NCBI GenBank assembly: GCA_002424605.1
Contig: DIKQ01000001.1
Span: 69,139-133,138 of the forward strand
From: Cloacimonetes bacterium UBA5614
GTDB taxonomy: Bacteria > Cloacimonadota > Cloacimonadia > Cloacimonadales > Cloacimonadaceae
Direction of reading: 5' to 3'
Length of the DNA: 64,000 nt
Part shown: positions 7,684 to 16,264 of the stretch, one piece after another
Numbering within the stretch: the first letter of the stretch is position 1
How the letters are laid out: the number at the start of each line of letters is the position of its first letter
Position numbers and translations under genes: made by a program
The notes under the pieces: model-generated
Seen by the model: the letters and a program-made list of their open reading frames with translations, nothing else
Told to the model about the DNA's origin: nothing
Database searches by the model: none

Positions 7684-9048
7684 TTATTTATGCATAATCA
7701 GCATCTTGCGGACAGAGGCAATGTCTTTTCCTTGTAAACGGGAATAATAGACGCCCTGCGGCAGGGGGTTTCCATCTGTGCCTGCGCCGTCCCAGGTGAG
7801 CAGTGTAGTGCCGGTTTTCAGTTCCGGAGTGGTAATGGAACTCACCTTCTGACCGCGGACATTGAAGATTTCTATCACAGCAGAACCCGCGTTTTGCTTG
7901 CTGTAAAGCTGCAGGGTGGTACTACCGCTGAAGGGATTGGGATAGTTCTGCAGCAGTCCGACGGTAGCGGCAGGAAGCGCGTAATCATCGGCGGATGTGT
8001 CTGATGTCTGGTAAACAAAGGGAATGTTGTAGGGCTCGATGTTGTCGGAGTCAACTTCAAAATGGAAGTTTGCAATACCGCTGGAGCCGATAATCAGGTT
8101 CAGGTGATAACCGGCATATTGCCCTGCTTCGAGGGTGAAGGGATTGTAAAGAAAACCGGGATAGCAGTTGCCGTCTTCGCTGCAGTAATTGAAGTACCAG
8201 TCATCCGGACCGTCGTCTTTCAAAAGGCGCAGGGTAAAGTTTTCCGTCTCTCCTGTATTGAAAATCCAGATAGGTTCTGAACTGTAATCGACATTGGCAT
8301 CGCCGATGATGTGTGGTGAAAAGTCATAGGCAGCGCGCACCTGAAATTGCGGTCCTGCCAGATAGGCATCTGCCTGGATGATGGTCTGGTTGTCCAGTTG
8401 CACAAATACCGCCGGCCAGAAACCAGTGGGATTGCCTGCCGTCGAAGTGGTGAAAACCACGTCAAAATTGATTGTATTGTTCTGCCCGGATAGCGTTAGT
8501 GACTGAGTTACGACTTCCCTGACCACGTTGACTCCATCAGTCCCTACACTGCTTTCCACCAGGACATAACGGACATACTGGTCCGTCAGGGAATAGGTGT
8601 CGGAAATCATGGTTATGGTCCCGGTAACCCGTCCCTGGGAGGGGTTAAAATCAGAGATGCTGACCTTGACGGGAGAAGGGCTGAACAGCTTTGACTGCAG
8701 GGCTGCCAGATAAAGACTACCGTTTGCTATTTCATCTCCGACACCCAGAACGGACTGGGTTCCATTAAACATGACCGTCGGATACAGCGAAATGCCGTAA
8801 TAAGCTGCCCTTGCATCAGAAAAGGGATTGCTGAGCGGACCAGAATCCATGTAATACTGAAAACTAAAGAACTCGCCGGGATTAAACATGCCGTCAAGCA
8901 CACCAAGCCCGTCTATGGCATCAATGTAACCGGGGCAAAAGGTGGAATTGAAGCTCTCCCCTATCAGGGTCTGGGGATAGAAATCAGGCGTAGCCCATAA
9001 AGCTGCGCTAAGTAAAACGAGCAATGCCAATATCAAATATCTGAACAT
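7684..9048 (-). CDS. Omp28-like secreted protein with type-A sorting domain
   Basis: 454 residues from ATG 9048, chosen because AAGGAG lies just upstream (minus strand, 9055-9060); the longer reading from 9069 would overlap that site. Signal peptide MFRYLILALLVLLSAALWA. The N-terminal half resembles Omp28-type thioredoxin-fold proteins (GESFNSTFCPGYIDA, then YPTVMFNG), but the usual CxxC is reduced to a single Cys, so disulfide chemistry is doubtful. A middle beta domain contains FNYCSEDGNCYPGF. The last 90 residues carry QNYPNPFSGSTTLQLYS, VRGQKVSS and LPQGVYYSRL, a FlgD-like sorting domain. It sits between a beta-barrel gene and the C10 protease, 18 nt from the latter. Role unknown; probably cell surface or extracellular. 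Confidence 0.75.
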   Translation of the reverse strand: MFRYLILALLVLLSAALWATPDFYPQTLIGESFNSTFCPGYIDAIDGLGVLDGMFNPGEFFSFQYYMDSGPLSNPFSDARAAYYGISLYPTVMFNGTQSVLGVGDEIANGSLYLAALQSKLFSPSPVKVSISDFNPSQGRVTGTITMISDTYSLTDQYVRYVLVESSVGTDGVNVVREVVTQSLTLSGQNNTINFDVVFTTSTAGNPTGFWPAVFVQLDNQTIIQADAYLAGPQFQVRAAYDFSPHIIGDANVDYSSEPIWIFNTGETENFTLRLLKDDGPDDWYFNYCSEDGNCYPGFLYNPFTLEAGQYAGYHLNLIIGSSGIANFHFEVDSDNIEPYNIPFVYQTSDTSADDYALPAATVGLLQNYPNPFSGSTTLQLYSKQNAGSAVIEIFNVRGQKVSSITTPELKTGTTLLTWDGAGTDGNPLPQGVYYSRLQGKDIASVRKMLIMHK

Positions 9049-9076
9049 CTTATACTCCTTGTATATCATAATATCA

Positions 9077-10534
9077 TCAGAAACGGGTAACAGCTTCCAG
9101 CTTTACGCCCTGGAAAGGAGCCACATAGCGGCACATGCCGTTGCGGCATACCTTACCGCCTGCTTCCTTTCCGGCGAAAAGGGTAAGACCTGTGTGATCA
9201 AACAGGGCATACTTAATCTCGCTGTTTACCCAGTATCTTCCCTTGGTAACGTCTTCAGCATACTTCCATTGGGATTCTGCAGCAACAGAAACTGAAAGCT
9301 TGCCCATGCCCAGATCAAGCTGCAGCAGGGGTTCATAATGCCAGTCAGTGATGTCGTGGCTTACCTTTTCTATATACTGGTATTCTGCCTTGGCTGTGAA
9401 GGAGTAACTGCCCCAAGGCATGCCCAGTCCTACAGACGGCTTTATATCCTGCTGCCAGTGGTCAATGGACTTATCCAGTTTTTCTATCTGGCCGTATTCA
9501 ACCAGCAAAAGCTTGTCGCCCAGTTGCCACTCCAAACCAGTATAAAGGTCGCTCATGCGCTTTTTGAAAGAGGAGTTCCAGGCCTCGGCGTAGTTCAGGT
9601 TCCAGGTGACATATTCAGATAGGATGGCAGAGACATTGCCCTGCAGTCCTTCTTCATCAACACCTGTAGTCTGGTTATCAGCAAGGGTTTCGCTGTGATA
9701 GGTGTTGGTTTTGAGGTCCTGCGTTCTGTATTGGAACTTGTCATAATATTTATAGCTGGCTCCCATAGTGAGAGATCTCACAAAGCCCGGGTTCAGATAG
9801 ACGTTCGTATAGGCGTTGACTGCCTTGCCTTCATGATTTGCTCCGCTGTTCCTGAACAGGGAGGTTGCGGCATATTCCACTGCCCCGTCCAGCTTGTCGA
9901 AGGTCCAGTTCACTCTTCCGCCAAAGACATCTTGCTGGTTGTAGGTGTTAAAAGCTGTCAGGGTTCTCATCGTAAGAGCAGAAGCTCCGATTCCAAAGTT
10001 GTCCAGAACCGGGTATTCGCCGTCTGCACCATAGACCAGGTCAAGTTTTGTCGGCTGGTTACGGTTGGGAAGTGCACCATACAGTGCTTTGAGCTTTGCC
10101 TTCCTATTATACTTTACCAGGAAGCCGTCCAGACGGGTATCTGTATCAAATTCCAGGTCTTCCCAGGCACGAAAAACCATGCCGCTCCCAAAGCTCTCGG
10201 ATGTAGTGCCGCCATGCAGAATCAGGCCGTCTCGCTCAAACTCCAGATAGCGTTCAGCCCATTGCACGGATAGTTTATTGGGATTCAGCTCTTCCATAAG
10301 CTGGGTCTGGTCTGTGGAGTATTTGGGCAAATCTGCCAGAAACTTGACTCCCAGGGAAAAGTCCCCGTATCCCAGGGAAAAGCTGAAGGCATCCCTGAAA
10401 TAAGTATTCAAGGAGTCCTTGGCAGTCCTATAGATGTAAGTCATTTCGTTAAGACCATTCAGGTACAGATTGTCCGCTGCTGTCAGACCTGAAGCCATCA
10501 TAAAGACAAGCAGGATAAGAAGCATTCTCTTCAT
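9077..10534 (-). CDS. Predicted outer-membrane beta-barrel protein (DUF6029-like)
   Basis: 485 residues from ATG 10534, which overlaps the upstream stop as ATGA; the longer start at 10549 is less likely. Signal peptide to about residue 20 (LLILLVFMMASGLTAADNL). The remainder alternates amphipathic strands with Tyr/Phe/Trp girdles (for example DAFSFSLGYGDFSLGVKFLAD, MGASYKYYDKFQYRT) and ends in VKLEAVTRF, a C-terminal aromatic as in barrel proteins. It resembles DUF6029-type proteins of Bacteroidetes, which often neighbour TlpA and Omp28 genes as here; that name is from memory and unverified. Possible job: an outer-membrane partner for the thiol proteins encoded beside it. Confidence 0.65.
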   Translation of the reverse strand: MKRMLLILLVFMMASGLTAADNLYLNGLNEMTYIYRTAKDSLNTYFRDAFSFSLGYGDFSLGVKFLADLPKYSTDQTQLMEELNPNKLSVQWAERYLEFERDGLILHGGTTSESFGSGMVFRAWEDLEFDTDTRLDGFLVKYNRKAKLKALYGALPNRNQPTKLDLVYGADGEYPVLDNFGIGASALTMRTLTAFNTYNQQDVFGGRVNWTFDKLDGAVEYAATSLFRNSGANHEGKAVNAYTNVYLNPGFVRSLTMGASYKYYDKFQYRTQDLKTNTYHSETLADNQTTGVDEEGLQGNVSAILSEYVTWNLNYAEAWNSSFKKRMSDLYTGLEWQLGDKLLLVEYGQIEKLDKSIDHWQQDIKPSVGLGMPWGSYSFTAKAEYQYIEKVSHDITDWHYEPLLQLDLGMGKLSVSVAAESQWKYAEDVTKGRYWVNSEIKYALFDHTGLTLFAGKEAGGKVCRNGMCRYVAPFQGVKLEAVTRF

Positions 10535-11103
10535 TGGCACCCGCCGCAATGCTCTTCAGGGTTTTTACCTGGAGTTTCTGTCTTCTCCACCGGGTCCGCT
10601 TCCACTTTAGGAGCAACCGTTTCCTCTCCCAGATTCAGCATTTCCCTGATTATCGCCTCATATTCCTTTTCCGTTCCTGCTTCGTAACCTTCATGCGAAT
10701 AGACGATTTCGCCTTTGCTGTCTATTATATAGGTTCGGGGCGGACTGGTTACATTCAGTCTTTTGGCGAGGTTCTTCTCACTGTCAAACAGAGCGATAAA
10801 CTTGAATCCACCGCTTTTCAGGAAGGTCTTTGCCTTGGGAACATCTTTGGGCGCGTCTATGGAAATCGCCACCACTGTAAGCGTATCGTATTTCTCAGCC
10901 AGTTTATGAAGGGCAGGCATCGCTTTCTTACACGGCACGCACCAGGTTGCCCAAAAGTCTATCAGGACGGGTCCCTTGCCAAGCAGGTCGGCAAGTTTTA
11001 CTTCTTTATTGTTAATGTCCGGAAGCCGGAAATCGTGCATAGGTTCTGCAAAGAGCAGTGACCCGAGCAGTATCAGGGCAAGGATGAATAATATCTTTTT
11101 CAT
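10531..11103 (-). CDS. TlpA/ResA-like thiol-disulfide oxidoreductase with extra C-terminal CGGC
   Basis: 190 residues. Signal peptide 1-19 (ILALILLGSLLFAEP). Then an AhpC/TSA-like thioredoxin fold with VLIDFWATWCVPCKKAMP: active-site Cys55 and Cys58 in WCVPC, and a cis-Pro region SPPRTYIID. TlpA/ResA proteins reduce disulfides outside the cytoplasm, for example in c-type cytochromes or surface proteins, and are recharged by DsbD/CcdA. A DsbD is encoded two genes upstream. Unusually the tail ends EEHCGGCQ, giving a second Cys pair (186, 189) after a Pro/Glu-rich linker, a possible shuttle or metal site. Overlaps the next gene by 4 nt (ATGA). AAGAGG precedes the start. Confidence 0.9.
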   Translation of the reverse strand: MKKILFILALILLGSLLFAEPMHDFRLPDINNKEVKLADLLGKGPVLIDFWATWCVPCKKAMPALHKLAEKYDTLTVVAISIDAPKDVPKAKTFLKSGGFKFIALFDSEKNLAKRLNVTSPPRTYIIDSKGEIVYSHEGYEAGTEKEYEAIIREMLNLGEETVAPKVEADPVEKTETPGKNPEEHCGGCQ

Positions 11104-11112
11104 AATAACCTC

Positions 11113-12240
11113 TTACTTTACTTGGGGTAAAACCACCTGAGTTTCCAAAGCGTGGTATATGGTAGCATTAAAATCAAAAGTTGCCGGAACCTTCTGCGCC
11201 CAGACTAAAATGAAGGCATCTGAGGGCAGGGTCCCCGTAAAATCCAGGCTGAAACTTACCGGCTGCTGCAGGTCTGCTTCAGACAAAGCCGTGAATCCGG
11301 AAGCCAGGACGACATTCTTGCAGGGGTGGCCTGCGGCATTGGTGTGAATATCCGAGACTTTTTCCATGATAACATATTTGAGCCGCAGATTTTCCTGGGT
11401 GACTTCCGTATCTTTCAGTTCCACCCTGACAGTTCCGCTCAGGTTGTTGCCGACCACAGCATGCTGCAGTTCAGTAAGCCCAATCTTAGCCGGCTGGGAG
11501 GAAAGGTTTTGCACCAGTTGGGTAAAGACCGCTTCGTTATCTTCATTATTTCCGTAAATGATAGTCTGGCCCTGGAAAATGGTGACGGGCATATTAGTCA
11601 GTCCGTAATACTGGAACAGGTTATAGTTGGCTGGTATAGCCATAGGGTCATTAAGATGATACTCCAGATAGGTCATCTGGTTGGCATAAGAGAGATAAAG
11701 GTTATCCAGCAGTTCTTCCACAATCGGGCAATTTGGACAGGTCTTGAAGGTAAAATACTCAATTATTGCCCGCTGGTTAACGGCAGGATTGCAACCGCAG
11801 TCATCGCCGTTGCCGTAAAGCAGCCAACTGCCGTTCCTTTTGAGCAGGCGCTCTCCCAGGAAGGTGCTGTCCGCCACGATGCCTTTGGAAACGTCCAGCG
11901 CCGTGAACTGCCAGTTTGTGACAGCCAGTGAATCGTTGACTAACTGGCTCTGAAGCAGCTCCACCGTGAACTCTGCAGACGGATACTGGGTCAGGATGTC
12001 CAGGAACCAGGTTTCCCTATCTGATTTATACTGCCCGTTGTGAAGATAATCCTCCACATAAAACGCCATCACAGCCGATGCATCTGAAGCGGTAATATTC
12101 TGGAAAGCGTTTGCCAGCGGTGTGAAAAGTTCTGCTTCAAAGTCGATGGTATCCGCCGGTTCAAAGGTATGCTTGAATCTGTCGCAGGACATCACTGTCA
12201 GGACTGTGAGGGCAAGCATTATATAGGCAATGTATTTCAT
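11113..12240 (-). CDS. Omp28-related thioredoxin-fold lipoprotein with CPNC motif
   Basis: 375 residues. Lipobox LTVMSC with Cys19 as the likely acylation site. Residues 30-145 resemble a small NTF2/lumazine-like domain (SAVMAFYVEDYLHNG...GSWLLYGNGDD). Then a thioredoxin-like domain: IIEYFTFKTCPNCPIVEELL, with Cys168/Cys171 in CPNC, and a cis-Pro segment NMPVTIFQG. Cys148 and Cys150 (CGC) lie just before it. The C-terminal third is an Omp28-like beta-sandwich. Lies directly between dsbD and the TlpA gene (3-nt and 9-nt gaps), so it is probably a DsbD-driven periplasmic or outer-membrane thiol carrier. Start supported by GGAGT upstream. Confidence 0.75.
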   Translation of the reverse strand: MKYIAYIMLALTVLTVMSCDRFKHTFEPADTIDFEAELFTPLANAFQNITASDASAVMAFYVEDYLHNGQYKSDRETWFLDILTQYPSAEFTVELLQSQLVNDSLAVTNWQFTALDVSKGIVADSTFLGERLLKRNGSWLLYGNGDDCGCNPAVNQRAIIEYFTFKTCPNCPIVEELLDNLYLSYANQMTYLEYHLNDPMAIPANYNLFQYYGLTNMPVTIFQGQTIIYGNNEDNEAVFTQLVQNLSSQPAKIGLTELQHAVVGNNLSGTVRVELKDTEVTQENLRLKYVIMEKVSDIHTNAAGHPCKNVVLASGFTALSEADLQQPVSFSLDFTGTLPSDAFILVWAQKVPATFDFNATIYHALETQVVLPQVK

Positions 12241-12243
12241 TAT

Positions 12244-14067
12244 TTACTCCGGTATTCTGTTGAGAGCGCTGCTGACTTCGCCTTTGGAAATCAGCTCGTT
12301 GAACAGGATTGGTTCCTGCCCGGGTATGTAGAGTGCATTAAAGGGAACTCCGGCGCGCTCATGCTTTTTAATCCAGGCAAAAAGTTTTGCGTCTTTCCGG
12401 GTAAAATCACCCCGCAGCAACAGCACATTCTTAGCTGCAAACTCCTGCATCACCGCATCGGTAAACAGCACGGTCTTTTCATTGGTCTTGCAGTTCTTGC
12501 ACCACTCGGCGCCGATATCCAGGAATACGGGTCTGCCCTCTTCCAGCGTCTTGTTCAGAAGCTCCTCGCTGAAGACATACCAGCCCTGAGGCGCATGCGG
12601 GGCGGGAACCAGCCCTTCTATCACCACTTCCTGCGATTGCGTTTTCTGCTCATCCATCGGAAGATAGACCAATGCAGCGCTGACAATCAGCACTATCGGG
12701 ATTACCGTAAAAATCCACTGGGTTGCCTTGCTGTGCTCAAACCTGACAAAGCGTCCGTACAGCCAGATGGAAAAGCCCAGTATGAACATAAACCACACTA
12801 CTTTCATGAAATAGTCGCTGTCGGTCAGCATATTGAGGGTTTTCAGCTGGGTATAGACCAGCCACAGCAGGACAAATCCCATGAACTGCTTGAAAAGCAC
12901 CATCCAGTCACCGGGTTTGGGAATCAGTTTCAAAGCTCCCTTGAAGAAGCCTATCAGGATGAAGGGGAAGGCAAATCCCAGCCCGATTATCAGGAAAAAG
13001 ACCAGCATCAGTGCGGGTGGCAGTTTTAAAGCAAAAGGCAGTGCCAGCCCCAGGAAAGGCCCTGTGCAGGCAATCGCCATCAGGAAAGCAAAGACGCCGC
13101 CGAAAAAGGAACCGCTGTAACCGCTTTTGGAGGTTGCCTGCGATACGGCGTTCATGCCGGGAAGCTGAATTTCAAATATGCCCAGCAAAGACAGGGCAAA
13201 AGCAAAGATAATGCTCATCAGGGCTATGACAAATCCCGGGTTCTGGTTTTGCAGACCCCAGCCGACTGATTCGCCAGCCTGCTGCAAGGCAATGAATATC
13301 CCTGCCAGGACTCCGAAAGATATCAAAACGCCCATAGTATAGAGAAAGATGTGCCCCACAACCTTGCTGTCGTCAGATTTTGCCTGGTTGATAATCTTCA
13401 TTACCCTGATGGGCAGGATGGGCAATACGCAGGGTGTGGCATTGAGGATTAGACCGCCCAGGAAGGCAAAGACCAGGTATTTGAGGATTTCGGTCCAGGG
13501 AGGCCGGGTAGTTTCCGGCTGCGGTTCCGGTTCCTGCTCTGTAACCGGTTCCGTTTCGATGATTTCTTCCGTGCTGTCTCTTATTACCAAAGCCGGAATT
13601 TCCTCTCCATCGGCTTCGGTCTTGACGATATCCAGGACAAGGGTTTTCTCCACTTCTTCCGGAGGTTCGCACATGCCGGATTCAAAGCAGAGGTTATAGG
13701 CAAGCAGGGCTTTTACCTGCAGGGTTCCGGGACGGGCATTCTCCTTAACCGTAAAGGGCAGGGTAAGGGTTACCTTTTTGTAATAATGCCATTCGTCGGG
13801 ACCGTCTTCCTTGTCCGCTTTGGGATAGACCACCCTGTCAAAGATTAATTCGGGATGCGACGCCTGCAGGTAGAAATAGCTGGGGTCGCTGGGGCTGAAG
13901 CTCTGCTTCATACCATCCGGAATCGTCAGGACAGCCCTGATGGCACCTTTTTCTCCGGGAAGCAGGGCATTCGGCGTTATAATGATATTAACTGTCGCCG
14001 CCGCAAACACTGCAGCAGCCATCAGCAGCAGAACCGTTACCAGTAATAGTTTCTTCGCTTTGTTCAC
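12244..14067 (-). CDS. dsbD: Thiol:disulfide interchange protein DsbD
   Basis: 607 residues from GTG 14067, preceded by GGAAGG; an in-frame TTG at 14082 gives a 5-residue longer form that would include this site. Signal peptide to about 24. An N-terminal DsbD-alpha domain has Cys127/Cys133 (LCFESGMCEPP). An acidic linker (EEIIETEPVTEQEPEPQPE) follows. The eight-helix beta domain has Cys213 (NATPCVLPILP) and Cys334 (AIACTGPFLG). The C-terminal gamma thioredoxin has Cys523/Cys526 (GAEWCKNCKT). All six canonical cysteines are present. The protein moves electrons from cytoplasmic thioredoxin to periplasmic thiol proteins; the following CPNC lipoprotein and TlpA-like protein are obvious clients. 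First gene of the minus-strand run. Confidence 0.95.
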   Translation of the reverse strand: MNKAKKLLLVTVLLLMAAAVFAAATVNIIITPNALLPGEKGAIRAVLTIPDGMKQSFSPSDPSYFYLQASHPELIFDRVVYPKADKEDGPDEWHYYKKVTLTLPFTVKENARPGTLQVKALLAYNLCFESGMCEPPEEVEKTLVLDIVKTEADGEEIPALVIRDSTEEIIETEPVTEQEPEPQPETTRPPWTEILKYLVFAFLGGLILNATPCVLPILPIRVMKIINQAKSDDSKVVGHIFLYTMGVLISFGVLAGIFIALQQAGESVGWGLQNQNPGFVIALMSIIFAFALSLLGIFEIQLPGMNAVSQATSKSGYSGSFFGGVFAFLMAIACTGPFLGLALPFALKLPPALMLVFFLIIGLGFAFPFILIGFFKGALKLIPKPGDWMVLFKQFMGFVLLWLVYTQLKTLNMLTDSDYFMKVVWFMFILGFSIWLYGRFVRFEHSKATQWIFTVIPIVLIVSAALVYLPMDEQKTQSQEVVIEGLVPAPHAPQGWYVFSEELLNKTLEEGRPVFLDIGAEWCKNCKTNEKTVLFTDAVMQEFAAKNVLLLRGDFTRKDAKLFAWIKKHERAGVPFNALYIPGQEPILFNELISKGEVSSALNRIPE

Positions 14068-14179
14068 ATTACCTTCCAGCAATTCTATTTTTCTCTGTTC
14101 TAATTACATTCATTCAATTGTAATTATGCAGATTTTATTCCATATAACCTAACTAATCCGTCAAGAAAAACACTCTTTC

Positions 14180-14255
14180 TCCCTGAATTCCACCTGGGGT
14201 CCTCCTGGGCTGAGCCCGGGAGGACCCCAGGAGGACCCCAGGTGGCAAGCAGGGA
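14180..14255 (+). repeat. Mirrored 11-nt-unit intergenic element R2
   Basis: TCCCT plus 5 nt, then left units CCACCTGGGGT (14190-14200) and CCTCCTGGGCT (14201-14211), central base 14212, right units AGCCCGGGAGG (14213-14223), ACCCCAGGAGG (14224-14234) and ACCCCAGGTGG (14235-14245), then CAAGC plus AGGGA. The ends are themselves inverted (TCCCT/AGGGA). If the left arm pairs with the two outer right units, 22 bp pair with one mismatch and the remaining unit forms the loop. Lies just beyond the stop of the EamA gene and upstream of dsbD. Confidence 0.9.
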
Positions 14256-14266
14256 AGATGCAAAAA

Positions 14267-15169
14267 TCAGTCGAATGGGATGATTTCGGTCTTGATGTCT
14301 TTCTTCTGGGAAATCAGCAGACCAAGAATGACCAGGGCAATCCCTGTCACGGCTTTGAGAGTGGGAGTATCACCCAAAATCAGGAAGGCAGTAATGGCAG
14401 TAAGGACAGGAATCAGGTTTGTAAAGAGGTTGGATTTGATGATGCCCAGTTCGCGGATTACGCCTGTATAAAGCATGAAAGCTCCCACAGAGGCAAACAC
14501 AGACATGGCGGAAATGGTCAGCAGTCCCAATCCGGAATGCTGCATGGAGAAAAAGTGCCGGGCATCCAGAGCCAGGAACACCGGCAGGAAGTAAATCATG
14601 CCAAACAGGCTCTGCCAGCTTACAATGGTGATTGTCTCATACTTGAGGGTGAGCTTTCGCACCGTAATGCCGTAAAACATACCTCCGAACACCGCTACCA
14701 TCATCAGCCCGATTCCTTTGGCAGTCGCCCAGATTTCCTCCGATTCAAAAGCGAGTAAACCCACTCCCAGTAAAGAGATAAACAATCCCAGGAATATCCA
14801 GCCGGTCACTTTTTCTTTCAGGAACAGCCAGGCGGCAATCACGGTAAACAGCGGTATGGTGGAGATAATCAGGGAGCCCAGGGTCGGCGACACATATTGC
14901 ATGCCGTTTGCCTCACCCATAAAGTAGCAGAAGGGTTCAAAAAAAGCCACCATCATAAAGCGGAAAATATCCTTCTTCTCGGGGATTTCCTTGTGCCTGA
15001 GCAATAACGAGGCAGCGAACAGGAGAAAGCTGGCAAGCACCAGACGCAGAAACACGATTTCAATGGGAGTGTACCAGCGGAAAGCAATCTTTATCCAGAC
15101 AAAGGTAAGTGCCCAGAACAGCATCGCCAGAACCGCCTTGATATATGCCAGGTTGTGAACTTTATTCAT
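14267..15169 (-). CDS. EamA-family (DMT) transporter
   Basis: 300 residues, ten hydrophobic segments arranged as two EamA repeats of five helices: the first about residues 8-145 (AMLFWALTFVWIKIAF), the second about 155-295 (GIGLMMVAVFGGMFYGITV). This is the length and topology of drug/metabolite transporters, inner-membrane carriers that often export amino acids or metabolites. The motif YVSPTLGSLIISTIPLFT before helix 4 is typical. AGGAG lies 4 nt before ATG 15169. Last gene of the mre/rod run, 39 nt after dtd; element R2 begins shortly after its stop. Substrate not predictable. Confidence 0.85.
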   Translation of the reverse strand: MNKVHNLAYIKAVLAMLFWALTFVWIKIAFRWYTPIEIVFLRLVLASFLLFAASLLLRHKEIPEKKDIFRFMMVAFFEPFCYFMGEANGMQYVSPTLGSLIISTIPLFTVIAAWLFLKEKVTGWIFLGLFISLLGVGLLAFESEEIWATAKGIGLMMVAVFGGMFYGITVRKLTLKYETITIVSWQSLFGMIYFLPVFLALDARHFFSMQHSGLGLLTISAMSVFASVGAFMLYTGVIRELGIIKSNLFTNLIPVLTAITAFLILGDTPTLKAVTGIALVILGLLISQKKDIKTEIIPFD

Positions 15170-15208
15170 AAACTCCTGCTGATTAGTCTTATCGGAGCAG
15201 AGGAATTT

Positions 15209-15655
15209 CTAAAGGGTATCCGAGTCAAGCATAATCGTCACAGGGCCGTCATTGACCAGATGCACCTGCATGTCGGCTGCAAACACGCCTGTCTGGAGAT
15301 TGACGTCATACCTGTACAGCTCGGATATGAAAAGATTGTAAAGCATTTCAGCTTTAACGGGCTCTGCAGCGCTGATGAAATCAGGCCTTCTGCCCCTGCG
15401 GCAATCTGCATATAAAGTGAATTGGGAAACGAGCAGGATTCCACCGCTGATGTCCTGTACAGAAAGGTTAATTTTGCCGTTGGAATCGCTGAAGATGCGG
15501 AGTTCGGCAAGCTTTTGGGTTAGCCGGGGGATTAGCTCCGGAGTATCAGAATGGGTGATGCCGATAAAGACAAGCAGTCCCTGGCCGATGGATGCATGGA
15601 CTTTACCGTCAATCCGGACTTCGGCAGAGCTTGCCCTCTGAATCAGCAGACGCAT
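15209..15655 (-). CDS. dtd: D-aminoacyl-tRNA deacylase
   Basis: 148 residues, the standard DTD length. Starts MRLLIQRASSAEVRIDGK, contains the signature SQFTLYADCRRGRRPDF (the SQFTL active-site loop) and ends with NDGPVTIMLDS, the Gly-cisPro motif that screens chirality. The enzyme hydrolyses D-amino acids mischarged on tRNA, and also glycine from tRNA-Ala, in the cytoplasm. It is encoded 12 nt after the upstream lipoprotein gene, so it is probably cotranscribed with the wall-elongation genes, which may be incidental. High confidence. Confidence 0.96.
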   Translation of the reverse strand: MRLLIQRASSAEVRIDGKVHASIGQGLLVFIGITHSDTPELIPRLTQKLAELRIFSDSNGKINLSVQDISGGILLVSQFTLYADCRRGRRPDFISAAEPVKAEMLYNLFISELYRYDVNLQTGVFAADMQVHLVNDGPVTIMLDSDTL

Positions 15656-15667
15656 ATCGGGCGGGGA

Positions 15668-16264
15668 CTATTCCCTGGTGAACTGGTGAACGAGGAAACA
15701 GCCGGCGTCGTCAATCCAGATAGTATTATCCGAATCCTTGGGGACGAAAATGGCTATGCGGGCAAAGGAGGCTGAGTTTTTCATGAATCCGGCGCTGATG
15801 CCGGCCCTTCTCCACTCCGGCCTTGCTTTGATGCTTTTGCGGAAACTGTTTACCTTGTCTCCCGCATCATTATATGCCCAGAAATACAAGCGTAGGGGCT
15901 TTCTTGTCCGCTTCTCCGCCCTGAAGTATCCCCTGGCGTAGTATCCGCCTGTGTAGTTAATCTTGAAAGCTTCCGAGACCAGATAGAGATTTTTGCTGCT
16001 GTTCCTGATGCGGATGGATTTCCTGCCGCTGCGGACCATCAGCGAATCGAGATTCATCGGGACTGTTTCATCCTTGATGCTGCTGACGATGTACCAGCCT
16101 TCCGGAAGCTGTCTGTTATCCTTTGCAGACCTTTCAAAATCATGGTTTCTCAGGATATTGGTTTTCCCCTGGCTGTCCGAATCAAGATATAGCAGCGTGG
16201 ATCCATAAAAACAGCTGCTAAGCAGCAAACATGCAAAACATAAGGCAAGTATCAACTGTCTCAT
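15668..16264 (-). CDS. Small predicted lipoprotein with carbohydrate-binding-like fold
   Basis: 198 residues. Hydrophobic leader ending LLLSSC (Cys18), a lipobox. The body begins NILRNHDFERSAKDN...LPEGWYIVSS, the pattern of CBM4/9-type or similar beta-sandwich modules (N-x-(G/H)-F-E ... P-x-GW), followed by alternating strands (YYARGYFRAEKRTRKPLRLYFWAYN) and ends with FVPKDSDNTIWIDDAGCFLV, again typical of such modules. Its start overlaps the rodA stop by 4 nt (ATGA), so it is translationally coupled to rodA. Possibly an envelope lipoprotein connected with wall growth; that is inference from position only. Confidence 0.6.
   Translation of the reverse strand: MRQLILALCFACLLLSSCFYGSTLLYLDSDSQGKTNILRNHDFERSAKDNRQLPEGWYIVSSIKDETVPMNLDSLMVRSGRKSIRIRNSSKNLYLVSEAFKINYTGGYYARGYFRAEKRTRKPLRLYFWAYNDAGDKVNSFRKSIKARPEWRRAGISAGFMKNSASFARIAIFVPKDSDNTIWIDDAGCFLVHQFTRE

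Noticed and set aside
12169..13029. 286-codon plus-strand ORF opposite dsbD
   Set aside because: Lies fully antisense to dsbD, has no ribosome site or family pattern, and reads as the shadow of a conserved gene.
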